A DNA stretch of 64,000 nucleotides from Lachnospiraceae bacterium. Its GTDB lineage: Bacteria > Bacillota > Clostridia > Lachnospirales > Lachnospiraceae. A program made the translations under genes and the position numbers. Shown in pieces: positions 17,038 to 25,228 of this stretch. The stretch lies in NCBI GenBank assembly GCA_021153185.1, contig JAGKTY010000004.1:62001-126000 (forward strand). Direction: 5' to 3'. The notes beneath the pieces were generated by a model. It had not been told where the DNA came from. It made no database searches and saw nothing but the letters and a program-made list of their open reading frames with translations. Within the stretch, counting starts at the first letter, position 1; every line of letters begins with the position of its first letter.

Positions 17038-17835
17038 ATGATGAATCGAATGGAACAGCGCCTGCAGGCGTGCAAACAAGAAGGCAAAAAGGCATTTATT
17101 ACATATATGACAGCAGGTCTTCCGGATATGGAAGGCTGCAAAAAACTCATTCAGACACAGGAAGCGGCAGGCATTGATGCAATTGAGCTTGGCATTCCGT
17201 TTTCGGATCCTGTTGCGGACGGTCCCGTGATTCAGGCTGCATCCTACAAATCCATTTGTCAGGGCACCAATTTAAAGGGTGTTTTCGAGATGGTTTCGCA
17301 GGTTCGGAAAGAAGGGTGCGAGGTGCCGCTCATTTTTATGATGTACTTTAACACCATTTTGTATTACGGCATAGAGAAATTTGTAGAAAAATGCATTGAG
17401 GTCGGGGTAGATGGCGTGATCGTGCCGGATCTTCCGTTTGAGGAACAAAAGCAGTTTACAGATGTGTTAAACGCACATGAACATGCACCGATCATGATTC
17501 AGCTCTTAACACCGATGAGCAAACAGCGCATTCCGATGATTCTTGAAAACGCGCGCGGATTTGTTTACTGTGTATCAAGCATGGGTGTGACGGGACAGGC
17601 GGCTGATTTCCATAAGGATATCAGAGCTTATCTGAAAGAGGTGAAATCGCAAAGCAACATCCCTGTCATGATTGGATTTGGTATCCGCACCGCAAAGGAT
17701 GTTGACGGCGTGCGCGATTTGGTGGACGGCTGTATCGTCGGTTCCCATTTCATCAACATGATGGAAGAATCAGGTTACGATATGAATGTAGCCAAAACCT
17801 ATATTGAGACCTTCAAGCAGGAATTAAACGCATAA
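17038..17835 (+). CDS. trpA: Tryptophan synthase alpha subunit
   Basis: TrpA splits indole-3-glycerol phosphate and channels indole to TrpB. The 265-residue barrel has the catalytic glutamate in ELGIPFSDPVADGP (near residues 51-64), the catalytic aspartate in GVIVPDLPFEE (near 130) and a C-terminal IGFGIRTAKDV. A ribosome site AAAGGAGAGT precedes two adjacent ATG codons; the first is given. It is the last gene of the T-box operon; no clear terminator is seen before the next promoter at 17888. Confidence 0.97.
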   Translation: MMNRMEQRLQACKQEGKKAFITYMTAGLPDMEGCKKLIQTQEAAGIDAIELGIPFSDPVADGPVIQAASYKSICQGTNLKGVFEMVSQVRKEGCEVPLIFMMYFNTILYYGIEKFVEKCIEVGVDGVIVPDLPFEEQKQFTDVLNAHEHAPIMIQLLTPMSKQRIPMILENARGFVYCVSSMGVTGQAADFHKDIRAYLKEVKSQSNIPVMIGFGIRTAKDVDGVRDLVDGCIVGSHFINMMEESGYDMNVAKTYIETFKQELNA

Positions 17836-17887
17836 AACATGTATATAATGAGGACGCTTCTTTTGATGGCAAGGTTATAATAACCGG

Positions 17888-17916
17888 TTGAAAAAAAACG
17901 CTACATTTACTATAAT
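17888..17916 (+). promoter_or_regulatory. Strong promoter of the GGDEF gene
   Basis: TTGAAA at 17888-17893 and a perfect TATAAT at 17911-17916 are separated by 17 bases. The leader then contains GTGAAAC (17936-17942) pairing with GTTTCAC (17969-17975), a hairpin that ends about 5 bases before the ribosome site AAGGAGGG. Confidence 0.82.
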
Positions 17917-17989
17917 GGAACTAGTATTGGGAAGTGTGAAACGGGTGTATATTCGGGGTATTCACTGTTTCACTTAAGGAGGGTTATAC

Positions 17990-18919
17990 ATGGCATTCGG
18001 ACTCGTTCCATTAGAGAAACGTTTCAAAGAAAACATTAAGAATTATCAGCTTGATATGCTGTTTGACATTGCAAGCCTTTCGGCGTATTTTGCATCGGTT
18101 GCAAAGCTCACCGGTATGGGGATACTTCTGACGGACAGACATGGCGAGAAGGCGGTCAGCTATGGTGATTTTGCCGGATTTGTACCACCTGTCGAGACAG
18201 AGCTCGGCTTTAAGGTACGGGTGGCAGGCCGCACCATTGCACATTTATATACGAAAGAACCCGGGGGAGAGGTCGGCGTAATAACTGATTTAGAGCAGGA
18301 GAAGCTCTTTACATGTATCGTAGCGCGCTTGGAATTTGAAGGAGAGGCCGCTTTTTCAAGGATGGAACTATCACTCTATGCGGACGAGCTGGAAAAGCGT
18401 CTTGAAAAAGAACAGTATCAGGTCAAGCATGGCGAGAAAAAGGATCCGCTGACGGGTGTACTTAACAGTACCTATTTTGAAAACCGCTTAAAGGTCATCG
18501 ACCGCTCAGAGACGGTTCCTGTCGGCGTTGTATGTGTCAATATCAACGACTGGAAATACGTCAATGACAAGCATGGAGATGAGACAAGTGACAGACTGAT
18601 TCAGGTTGTCGCACAGATTTTAAAGGACAATGGAAAGCCGGAGTACGTCATCGGAAGATGTGGCGGAGATTTCTTCAATGTACTCATTCCAATGTGTGAG
18701 GATGATGAGGTTTCACACTATGCGGCCAAGATTCAGTCGGATTGTCTGATGTATGAAGACCCGGAGTTTGCGCCTTCCATTGCAGTCGGATATGTGGTGA
18801 AGTCAAACGTCGAGCAGAAGCTCAGTGATTTACTCAGCGATGCGGAATACGAAATGTTTGACCACAAATTTTCCGTGAAGAATGCACCGGGATACATGGA
18901 GCGGCTTCAGAGTAAATAG
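17990..18919 (+). CDS. Degenerate GGDEF-domain protein
   Basis: The 309-residue soluble protein has an N-terminal sensor-like domain (about 20-130, not identified), a coiled region and a GGDEF domain starting DPLTGVLNSTYFENRL near residue 150. The active loop reads RCGGDFF near 222-228 in place of GG(D/E)EF: the essential fourth-position glutamate is phenylalanine. Cyclase activity is therefore unlikely; it may bind GTP or c-di-GMP or act as a signalling scaffold. There is no membrane segment. It has its own strong promoter, a hairpin leader and its own terminator, so it is a single-gene unit. Confidence 0.85.
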   Translation: MAFGLVPLEKRFKENIKNYQLDMLFDIASLSAYFASVAKLTGMGILLTDRHGEKAVSYGDFAGFVPPVETELGFKVRVAGRTIAHLYTKEPGGEVGVITDLEQEKLFTCIVARLEFEGEAAFSRMELSLYADELEKRLEKEQYQVKHGEKKDPLTGVLNSTYFENRLKVIDRSETVPVGVVCVNINDWKYVNDKHGDETSDRLIQVVAQILKDNGKPEYVIGRCGGDFFNVLIPMCEDDEVSHYAAKIQSDCLMYEDPEFAPSIAVGYVVKSNVEQKLSDLLSDAEYEMFDHKFSVKNAPGYMERLQSK

Positions 18920-18960
18920 TGTTCCGGGAGAGGATATCTTAGATTATTCCCAAATATAGT

Positions 18961-19005
18961 GCCTCTGCGTTTACAAAAGATATTGTTTACGCGGAGGCTT
19001 TTTTC
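18961..19005 (+). terminator. Terminator after the GGDEF gene
   Basis: GCCTCTGCGT pairs with ACGCGGAGGC (one wobble pair) around an 18-base loop and is followed by TTTTTTC. Confidence 0.85.
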
Positions 19006-19064
19006 TTCCTTTTTTTACTTCTAAAAATTTTATAAAGTGCATATACTATAAAAGCGGGAGAAAA

Positions 19065-19106
19065 TAAGAGGAAATATATAGAATTTAAGAGGAAATATAT
19101 AGAAAA
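19065..19106. repeat. 21-base tandem duplication upstream of groES
   Basis: Two copies of a 21-base unit lie side by side, each starting TAAGAGGAAATATATAGAA and differing at the last two positions. They end 16 bases before the groESL -35 box. Confidence 0.9.
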
Positions 19107-19122
19107 TGAAAGGTAAACGGGT

Positions 19123-19151
19123 TTGCGACACAGAGGCAAACGACCTAATAT
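19123..19151 (+). promoter_or_regulatory. groESL promoter
   Basis: TTGCGA at 19123-19128 and TAATAT at 19146-19151 are 17 bases apart; transcription would start at the edge of the CIRCE operator. Confidence 0.82.
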
Positions 19152-19162
19152 ATGTCTTGTGG

Positions 19163-19189
19163 TTAGCACTCGATAAGAGAGAGTGCTAA
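19163..19189 (+). promoter_or_regulatory. CIRCE element (HrcA operator)
   Basis: TTAGCACTC, nine bases, GAGTGCTAA: a perfect match to the consensus CIRCE inverted repeat. It overlaps the presumed transcription start of groESL. HrcA binds it and is released on heat shock; hrcA itself is not in the window. Confidence 0.98.
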
Positions 19190-19238
19190 CAAAAAGGGAA
19201 TGAACGAAAAATCAAACGAAATAAAGGAGGCAACAAAC

Positions 19239-19523
19239 ATGAAATTAGTACCACTTGGAGACAGAGTTGTATTAAAACAGTTAGCAGCAGAGGAAACAAC
19301 AAAATCAGGAATCGTAATTCCTGGACAGAGCCAGGAAAAACCACAGCAGGCTGAGATTGTTGCAGTAGGACCGGGCGGAATGGTAGACGGCAAAGAAGTC
19401 AAAATGGAAGTCAAGGTTGGCGATCAGGTGATTTACTCAAAATATTCCGGAACAGAAGTGAAACTTGAGGATACAGAATATATCATCGTAAGACAGAGCG
19501 ATATTCTTGCAGTAGTTGAGTAA
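19239..19523 (+). CDS. groES: Co-chaperonin GroES
   Basis: The 94-residue GroES forms the seven-membered lid of the GroEL chamber. It begins KLVPLGDRVVLK, carries the mobile loop SGIVIPG near residues 25-31, and ends in the usual YIIVRQSDILAVVE beta strand. The start is fixed by AAAGGAGGCAACAAAC before the ATG. It lies 50 bases downstream of the CIRCE element and 52 bases before groEL, the standard heat-shock operon. Confidence 0.98.
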   Translation: MKLVPLGDRVVLKQLAAEETTKSGIVIPGQSQEKPQQAEIVAVGPGGMVDGKEVKMEVKVGDQVIYSKYSGTEVKLEDTEYIIVRQSDILAVVE

Positions 19524-19575
19524 TGAACAAAGCACATCATTTTAGTAAAATTGCTATATAATAGGAGGTCTAGAC

Positions 19576-21198
19576 ATGGCAAAGGAAATTAAATACGGAG
19601 CAGATGCGCGTGTCGCATTAGAAAACGGTGTCAACAAGCTTGCTGACACAGTCAGAGTAACACTTGGACCAAAAGGTAGAAACGTGGTTCTTGATAAAAG
19701 CTTTGGCGCACCACTGATTACAAACGATGGTGTGACAATTGCCAAAGAAATCGAACTTGAAGATGCGTTCGAGAACATGGGCGCACAGCTCGTAAAAGAG
19801 GTTGCAACGAAGACAAACGACGTGGCAGGCGATGGTACAACAACAGCGACCGTACTTGCACAGGCAATGGTAAATGCCGGAATGAAAAACCTTGCAGCAG
19901 GCGCAAATCCAATCATTCTTCGTAAGGGAATGAAGAAGGCAACAGACTGCGCAGTAGAAGCAATCGCCAAAATGAGTTCAAAGGTAAAAGGAAAAGAGCA
20001 CATTGCAAAAGTTGCTGCTATTTCAGCAGGGGATGAGGAAGTCGGCAATCTTGTTGCAGATGCAATGGAAAAGGTTTCAGGTGACGGTGTTATCACAATT
20101 GAAGAGTCAAAGACAATGCTCACAGAGCTTGACCTTGTAGAAGGTATGCAGTTTGACAGAGGATACATTTCAGCTTACATGGCAACAGACATGGATAAGA
20201 TGGAAGCAGTTCTCGACAATCCATACATCTTAATTACAGACAAAAAGATTTCGAATATCCAGGAGATTTTACCACTCCTTGAGCAGATCGTTCAAAGCGG
20301 CGCAAAACTTTTAATCATCGCTGAGGATGTTGAGGGTGAGGCACTCACAACACTGATCGTAAATAAACTGCGCGGTACATTCAACGTCGTTGCCGTGAAG
20401 GCACCTGGCTATGGCGACCGCAGAAAAGCAATGCTTGAGGATATTGCAATCCTGACAGGTGGTACAGTGATCAGCTCAGAGCTTGGTCTTGAGCTGAAGG
20501 ATACAACAATGGATCAGCTTGGCCGTTGTAAATCTGTAAAGGTTCAGAAAGAGAACACGGTTATCGTAGATGGCGAAGGCGACAAAGACGCCATCGCAGC
20601 AAGAGTTGCTTCTATTAAGAAACAGGTTGAAGAGACAACATCTGATTTCGACCGCGAGAAATTACAGGAGAGACTTGCAAAACTCGCAGGTGGTGTGGCT
20701 GTTATCCGCGTTGGTGCAGCAACAGAGACAGAGATGAAAGAAGCAAAACTTCGTCTTGAGGATGCACTTGCAGCAACAAAGGCAGCCGTTGAAGAAGGTA
20801 TTATCTCAGGTGGTGGTTCTGCATACATCCATGCATCAAAAGAGGTTGCTAAGCTTGCTGATACATTAGAGGGAGACGAAAAGACAGGTGCACAGATCGT
20901 ACTGAAGGCACTTGAGGCTCCGCTTTACCACATTGCAGCAAACGCAGGTCTTGAAGGAAGCGTTATCATCAATAAAGTGCGTGAATCAGAAGTTGGTGTC
21001 GGATTTGATGCATTAAAAGAAGCATATGTCAACATGGTTGATACAGGCATTCTTGATCCGGCTAAGGTTACAAGATCAGCCCTTCAGAATGCAACAAGTG
21101 TTGCAAGCACACTTCTTACAACAGAGTCAGTTGTAGCGACAATTAAAGAAGATGTTCCACCAATGCCGGCAGGCGGCGGAATGGGCGGAATGATGTAA
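19576..21198 (+). CDS. groEL: Chaperonin GroEL
   Basis: The 540-residue chaperonin folds cytosolic proteins with ATP in a double ring. Recognisable are VTLGPKGRNVVLDKSFG near residues 29-45, the ATP-binding DGTTTATVLA near 87, GGVAVIRVGAATE near 375 and the flexible C-terminal GGMGGMM tail. Codon use is strongly biased, as in highly expressed genes. A ribosome site AGGAGGTCTAGAC precedes the ATG. A terminator follows 18 bases after the stop. Confidence 0.99.
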   Translation: MAKEIKYGADARVALENGVNKLADTVRVTLGPKGRNVVLDKSFGAPLITNDGVTIAKEIELEDAFENMGAQLVKEVATKTNDVAGDGTTTATVLAQAMVNAGMKNLAAGANPIILRKGMKKATDCAVEAIAKMSSKVKGKEHIAKVAAISAGDEEVGNLVADAMEKVSGDGVITIEESKTMLTELDLVEGMQFDRGYISAYMATDMDKMEAVLDNPYILITDKKISNIQEILPLLEQIVQSGAKLLIIAEDVEGEALTTLIVNKLRGTFNVVAVKAPGYGDRRKAMLEDIAILTGGTVISSELGLELKDTTMDQLGRCKSVKVQKENTVIVDGEGDKDAIAARVASIKKQVEETTSDFDREKLQERLAKLAGGVAVIRVGAATETEMKEAKLRLEDALAATKAAVEEGIISGGGSAYIHASKEVAKLADTLEGDEKTGAQIVLKALEAPLYHIAANAGLEGSVIINKVRESEVGVGFDALKEAYVNMVDTGILDPAKVTRSALQNATSVASTLLTTESVVATIKEDVPPMPAGGGMGGMM

Positions 21199-21215
21199 TT
21201 TCCTGCACAAATAGC

Positions 21216-21243
21216 AAGAGAGTGGCGATTGCCACTCTCTTTT
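21216..21243 (+). terminator. Terminator of groESL
   Basis: AAGAGAGTGGC and GCCACTCTCTT form an 11-bp stem with a four-base loop, followed by TT. Confidence 0.9.
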
Positions 21244-21380
21244 CATATGCGTATCCAAAATCAAAAAATACAATACCTTGTGGTAAGAAACATTGCAGAC
21301 AGCTCAGAATTGTGCTAAAATGTCAAAAATAGAATGAAAACTTTCAGAAAATTGAGACAAGCAGACGGAGGAATGATAAA

Positions 21381-21770
21381 ATGGCATGTTTTTTTGTACC
21401 GGTGACAGAAGCAGCTCTGACGAGTGCTGCAACCAAATGCATGGAGCATAAAGAGCAAAAACAGGATACAGGCAAGGAAACGGCTGAGAAACCATTTTTT
21501 GTACGAAAGCTTGGTATGCTGAGCAAAATGCTTTGGGGCGGCAGTGCGCTTCTTGCGTTTGAGCACATTTGGCATGGAGAGATTGTACCATATTTCCCGT
21601 TTGTTACGGCGATGGGCAATCCAAACGATGCCTATGAGATGCTTAGGGAGATGTCAACCGTAGGTGTCACGATGGCACTTGCAGTGACAGCCGTATGGGG
21701 CGTCATCGTTTCTGCGGAGTATTTCCTTTTGAAGGCAGATGCAAAAACGACAAAGAATGTGATCAAATAG
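21381..21770 (+). CDS. Small membrane protein of unknown function
   Basis: A 129-residue protein. A short N-terminal segment with two cysteines (residues 3 and 20) and a Lys/Glu-rich stretch precede two predicted membrane helices at about 48-62 and 91-112. The start is set by GGAGG nine bases before the ATG. I recognise no family. It is followed after 61 bases by another small membrane protein with the same general plan, and the two likely work together; their place between groESL and rel suggests no clear role. Confidence 0.6.
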   Translation: MACFFVPVTEAALTSAATKCMEHKEQKQDTGKETAEKPFFVRKLGMLSKMLWGGSALLAFEHIWHGEIVPYFPFVTAMGNPNDAYEMLREMSTVGVTMALAVTAVWGVIVSAEYFLLKADAKTTKNVIK

Positions 21771-21831
21771 GCGAAAGATTTGATAGGCTTATTTACATTA
21801 GGCAGACGATTTTGTATAAAAAGGTGAGAAC

Positions 21832-22134
21832 ATGTTAATTTTAATCGTAACGGCAGCAGCGGTTGTCGCGACTGTTATATGGTATTTTTGTGAAAAAAGA
21901 GTAGAATATAAACTATCAAACCTGGTGCTGATGTACTGGGGTGCTGCAATTATGTGGATGGTCGATGGTATGTTTGCATACCGCGAACTTGGCAGCAGCT
22001 ATTTTACACCGGCTGGTGCAGATATGATAAATGATGCATTTTTAGCATGCAGCGTCATCGTACTCGGAATGCTGATATGGATGGTTTCGCTGCTTATTTC
22101 CGACCCCAAAGGTGTGCGTAAGCGATTGAAATAA
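21832..22134 (+). CDS. Small membrane protein of unknown function
   Basis: A 100-residue protein with three hydrophobic segments at about 2-16, 32-48 and 68-89 and a short basic C-terminus (KGVRKRLK), which the positive-inside rule would place in the cytoplasm. The ribosome site AAGGTGAGAAC precedes the ATG. It pairs with the preceding membrane protein gene. No family was recognised. Confidence 0.6.
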   Translation: MLILIVTAAAVVATVIWYFCEKRVEYKLSNLVLMYWGAAIMWMVDGMFAYRELGSSYFTPAGADMINDAFLACSVIVLGMLIWMVSLLISDPKGVRKRLK

Positions 22135-22227
22135 TCACAGACATCATTTGACATAGTATAGGATTGAGAAGTAGCTACGAGGGATAATAATAGCTACAAA
22201 AAGAGTAGTTTTGAGCAGGCGATTATC

Positions 22228-24588
22228 ATGGAAGATGAAAACAAGAGTAAAGTAGTAGAGGTAGTTGGGGGAAAACTACCTGAGAAAAAAGCAAAGATTG
22301 AGTTTGATGACGGACGTATCGATAGCGGAAGTGCGGAATTTGCAAATCCGGAGGATCTTTACGCCGAGTTAATTGAGCGCGTCAGGAAATATCATCCGAG
22401 TGATGATATTTCTTTGATTGAAAAGGCTTATCACATTGCGGATGAGGCACACAAGGATCAGGCGCGCAAATCGGGAGAGCCATATATCATTCATCCGCTC
22501 TGTGTTGCGATCATTTTGGCAAAGCTTGAGATGGATAAAGAGACCATCGCGGCAGGACTTCTTCACGATGTCGTCGAAGATACGGTCTATACGTACGAGG
22601 AGATTACCGAGATGTTTGGTGAGGATGTGGCGCTCCTTGTAGATGGTGTAACGAAGCTCGGCCAGCTCCCGTACAAATCAGAAACGACGGGAGATAAACA
22701 GGTTGACAAATTAGAGATTCAGGCAGAAAACCTTCGTAAGATGTTCCTTGCGATGGCAAAGGATATCCGTGTCATCATCATTAAGCTTGCCGACAGACTG
22801 CACAATATGCGTACGCTTCAGCATATGAAGCCTGAAAAACAGCTGGAAAAAGCGCGTGAAACAATGGATATCTACTCACCGCTTGCGCAGCGTCTCGGTA
22901 TTATGAAGGTCAAGGTTGAGCTTGACGATTTATCGCTGATGTATATCCATCCGGATGCGTATGCCGATTTGGAAGAAAAAATTGCACTTCGCAAAAGCGA
23001 GAGAGAAAAATATATCCAGGATATTGTAGATGAAGTATCGACGCATATCGCCAATGCGGGCATTGATGCCAAGATTGACGGACGTGTCAAACACTTCTTT
23101 AGTATCTACAAAAAGATGAAAAATCAGAATAAGACGATTGACCAGATTTACGACTTGTTTGCGGTGCGTATTATCGTAGACAGCGTGAAGGACTGCTATG
23201 CGGCGCTCGGTGTCATCCATGAGATTTATAAGCCGATTCCGGGCAGATTCAAGGATTATATCGCTATGCCAAAGTCCAACATGTACCAGTCGCTTCATAC
23301 GACGCTCATCGGTTCATCGGGACAACCGTTCGAGATTCAGATTCGTACGTATGACATGCACAAGACGGCAGAGTACGGTATCGCGGCGCACTGGAAATAC
23401 AAAGAGGCAGCCGGCGGTAAAAAGGTGGATACGAGCGAGGAAGAGAAGCTTTCGTGGCTGCGCCAGATTTTGGAATGGCAGCAGGATATGTCGGATAACA
23501 GGGAGTTCATGAACCTTTTAAAGAATGACCTTGATCTGTTTTCCGATAACGTATACTGTTTTACACCTACGGGAGAGGTTAAGAACTTACCTGCAGGCTC
23601 AACGCCGATTGACTTTGCATACAGCATTCATTCCGCAGTCGGCAACAAGATGATCGGTGCACGTGTCAATGGTAAGCTTGTGCCGATTGATTATGAGATT
23701 CAAAATGGTGACCGTGTCGAGGTCATGACGAGTCAAAACTCAAAGGGACCGAGCAGAGACTGGCTGAAGCTTGTCAAATCGACGCAGGCAAAAAATAAAA
23801 TCAACCAATGGTTCAGACAGGAAGACAAGGACGACAATATCGTACGCGGAAAAGAACTGTTGCTTGCTTATTGTAAGGCAAAGGCAGTCAATTCTGTTGA
23901 TATTATGCGGCCGCAATATATGGAAGCCATCATGCACAAATACGGCTTCCACGATTGGGAATCAATTTTGGCGGCAGTAGGCCGGGGCGGACTTAAGGAA
24001 GGTCAGATTGTCAACCGCATGAAAGAACTTTTTGACCGGGATCACCCAAAGATTGTTTCTGATGAGGATATCTTAAAGTCCGTAGAGGAAAGCGCCAGCA
24101 AATTACAGATGAAGCCGGTTTCCAAATCAAAGAGCGGAATCATTGTAAAAGGTGTGGATGACGTCGCTGTGCGTTTCTCCAAATGCTGTTCCCCTGTGCC
24201 GGGTGATGAGATTGTCGGATTCGTGACAAGAGGCCGTGGTATCAGTATACACCGTAGCGACTGTATCAACGTGATCAATATGCCGGAGCTCGACAGAGTG
24301 CGTGTCATTGACGCAGAGTGGCAGGAGGGCTCTATCCCGGCAGGAGGCAAGTATTTTGCGGAGATTATGATTTTTGCAAATAACCGTCACGGACTGCTTG
24401 CGGATATTTCCAGAACGCTGACAGAGCGCAACATTGATATTCAGAGCTTAAATACGAGAACAAGTAAACAAGGTGTTGCGACAATGACCGTCGCATTTGA
24501 GATTGGGTCAAGAGAGGAACTCAACCGCATTATCGATAAGCTGCGCAACATTGAGAGTGTCATTGATATAGAGAGGACGACAGGCTAA
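22228..24588 (+). CDS. rel: Bifunctional (p)ppGpp synthetase/hydrolase, RelA/SpoT type
   Basis: The 786-residue long-form Rel makes and degrades (p)ppGpp. The HD hydrolase domain carries AGLLHDVVEDT near residue 110 with intact His-Asp, the synthetase domain RFKDYIAMPKSNMYQSLHTT near 342, then TGS (VYCFTPTGEVKNLP, near 430), a zinc-finger-like CC region (FSKCCSPVPGD near 650) and an ACT domain at the C-terminus. Both activities therefore look intact. The ribosome site before 22228 is weak. The MBL-fold hydrolase begins two bases after the stop, as in many Clostridia. Confidence 0.96.
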   Translation: MEDENKSKVVEVVGGKLPEKKAKIEFDDGRIDSGSAEFANPEDLYAELIERVRKYHPSDDISLIEKAYHIADEAHKDQARKSGEPYIIHPLCVAIILAKLEMDKETIAAGLLHDVVEDTVYTYEEITEMFGEDVALLVDGVTKLGQLPYKSETTGDKQVDKLEIQAENLRKMFLAMAKDIRVIIIKLADRLHNMRTLQHMKPEKQLEKARETMDIYSPLAQRLGIMKVKVELDDLSLMYIHPDAYADLEEKIALRKSEREKYIQDIVDEVSTHIANAGIDAKIDGRVKHFFSIYKKMKNQNKTIDQIYDLFAVRIIVDSVKDCYAALGVIHEIYKPIPGRFKDYIAMPKSNMYQSLHTTLIGSSGQPFEIQIRTYDMHKTAEYGIAAHWKYKEAAGGKKVDTSEEEKLSWLRQILEWQQDMSDNREFMNLLKNDLDLFSDNVYCFTPTGEVKNLPAGSTPIDFAYSIHSAVGNKMIGARVNGKLVPIDYEIQNGDRVEVMTSQNSKGPSRDWLKLVKSTQAKNKINQWFRQEDKDDNIVRGKELLLAYCKAKAVNSVDIMRPQYMEAIMHKYGFHDWESILAAVGRGGLKEGQIVNRMKELFDRDHPKIVSDEDILKSVEESASKLQMKPVSKSKSGIIVKGVDDVAVRFSKCCSPVPGDEIVGFVTRGRGISIHRSDCINVINMPELDRVRVIDAEWQEGSIPAGGKYFAEIMIFANNRHGLLADISRTLTERNIDIQSLNTRTSKQGVATMTVAFEIGSREELNRIIDKLRNIESVIDIERTTG

Positions 24589-24589
24589 T

Positions 24590-25216
24590 ATGTTAAAAAT
24601 CGGACGAATTGTCATGGGTATCTGCCAGACAAACTGCTATTTTTTATATGAAGAAGGAAGCAAAGAATGTATTTTTGTAGACCCTGCAGATCACGGCGAT
24701 GTGCTTTTTCAGAAGCTAAAACAGGCAGGTTTTACGGTAGATTCCATTTTGATCACACACGGTCATTTTGACCATATCTGGGGTGCACAAAAGCTTAGAG
24801 GGTTAACAGGTGCTAAGATTTATGCACTCGATAAAGAGGAGGAGATTTTGACCGACTCCGGAAAAAACCTTTCAGAGAGTGCCGGAAGAGGCTGCACGCT
24901 CAAGGTCAATGAATTTTTGCATGACGGACAGGAAATCGAGCTGCTTGGTCATAAGGTTAAGGTCATCGCAACACCGGGTCATACGATTGGCGGATGCTGC
25001 TATTACTTTGAAGAGGATGGCATCCTCGTGGCAGGAGATACGCTGTTTCTTGAGTCCATCGGGCGGACAGATTTTGTGACAGGAAGCGAGTCGCAGCTCA
25101 TTCGCAGCGTTCGGGAAAAACTGTTTGTGCTTCCGGATGATACAAAGGTGTATCCGGGGCATGGACCAGAGACAACGATCGGTCACGAGAAAAAGTATAA
25201 CCCGTTTTGTGTTTAA
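24590..25216 (+). CDS. MBL-fold metallohydrolase (glyoxalase II-like)
   Basis: The 208-residue metallo-beta-lactamase-fold enzyme has the metal-binding motif THGHFDHIWG near residue 61, a further ligand histidine in TPGHTIGGCCYY near 128, and GDTLF near 150. Such short proteins next to rel are widespread in Firmicutes and are annotated as hydroxyacylglutathione hydrolase-like, but real glyoxalase function is unproven. The ATG lies one base after the rel stop codon, so the genes are co-transcribed. Confidence 0.9.
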   Translation: MLKIGRIVMGICQTNCYFLYEEGSKECIFVDPADHGDVLFQKLKQAGFTVDSILITHGHFDHIWGAQKLRGLTGAKIYALDKEEEILTDSGKNLSESAGRGCTLKVNEFLHDGQEIELLGHKVKVIATPGHTIGGCCYYFEEDGILVAGDTLFLESIGRTDFVTGSESQLIRSVREKLFVLPDDTKVYPGHGPETTIGHEKKYNPFCV

Positions 25217-25228
25217 AAAGGAACGATT

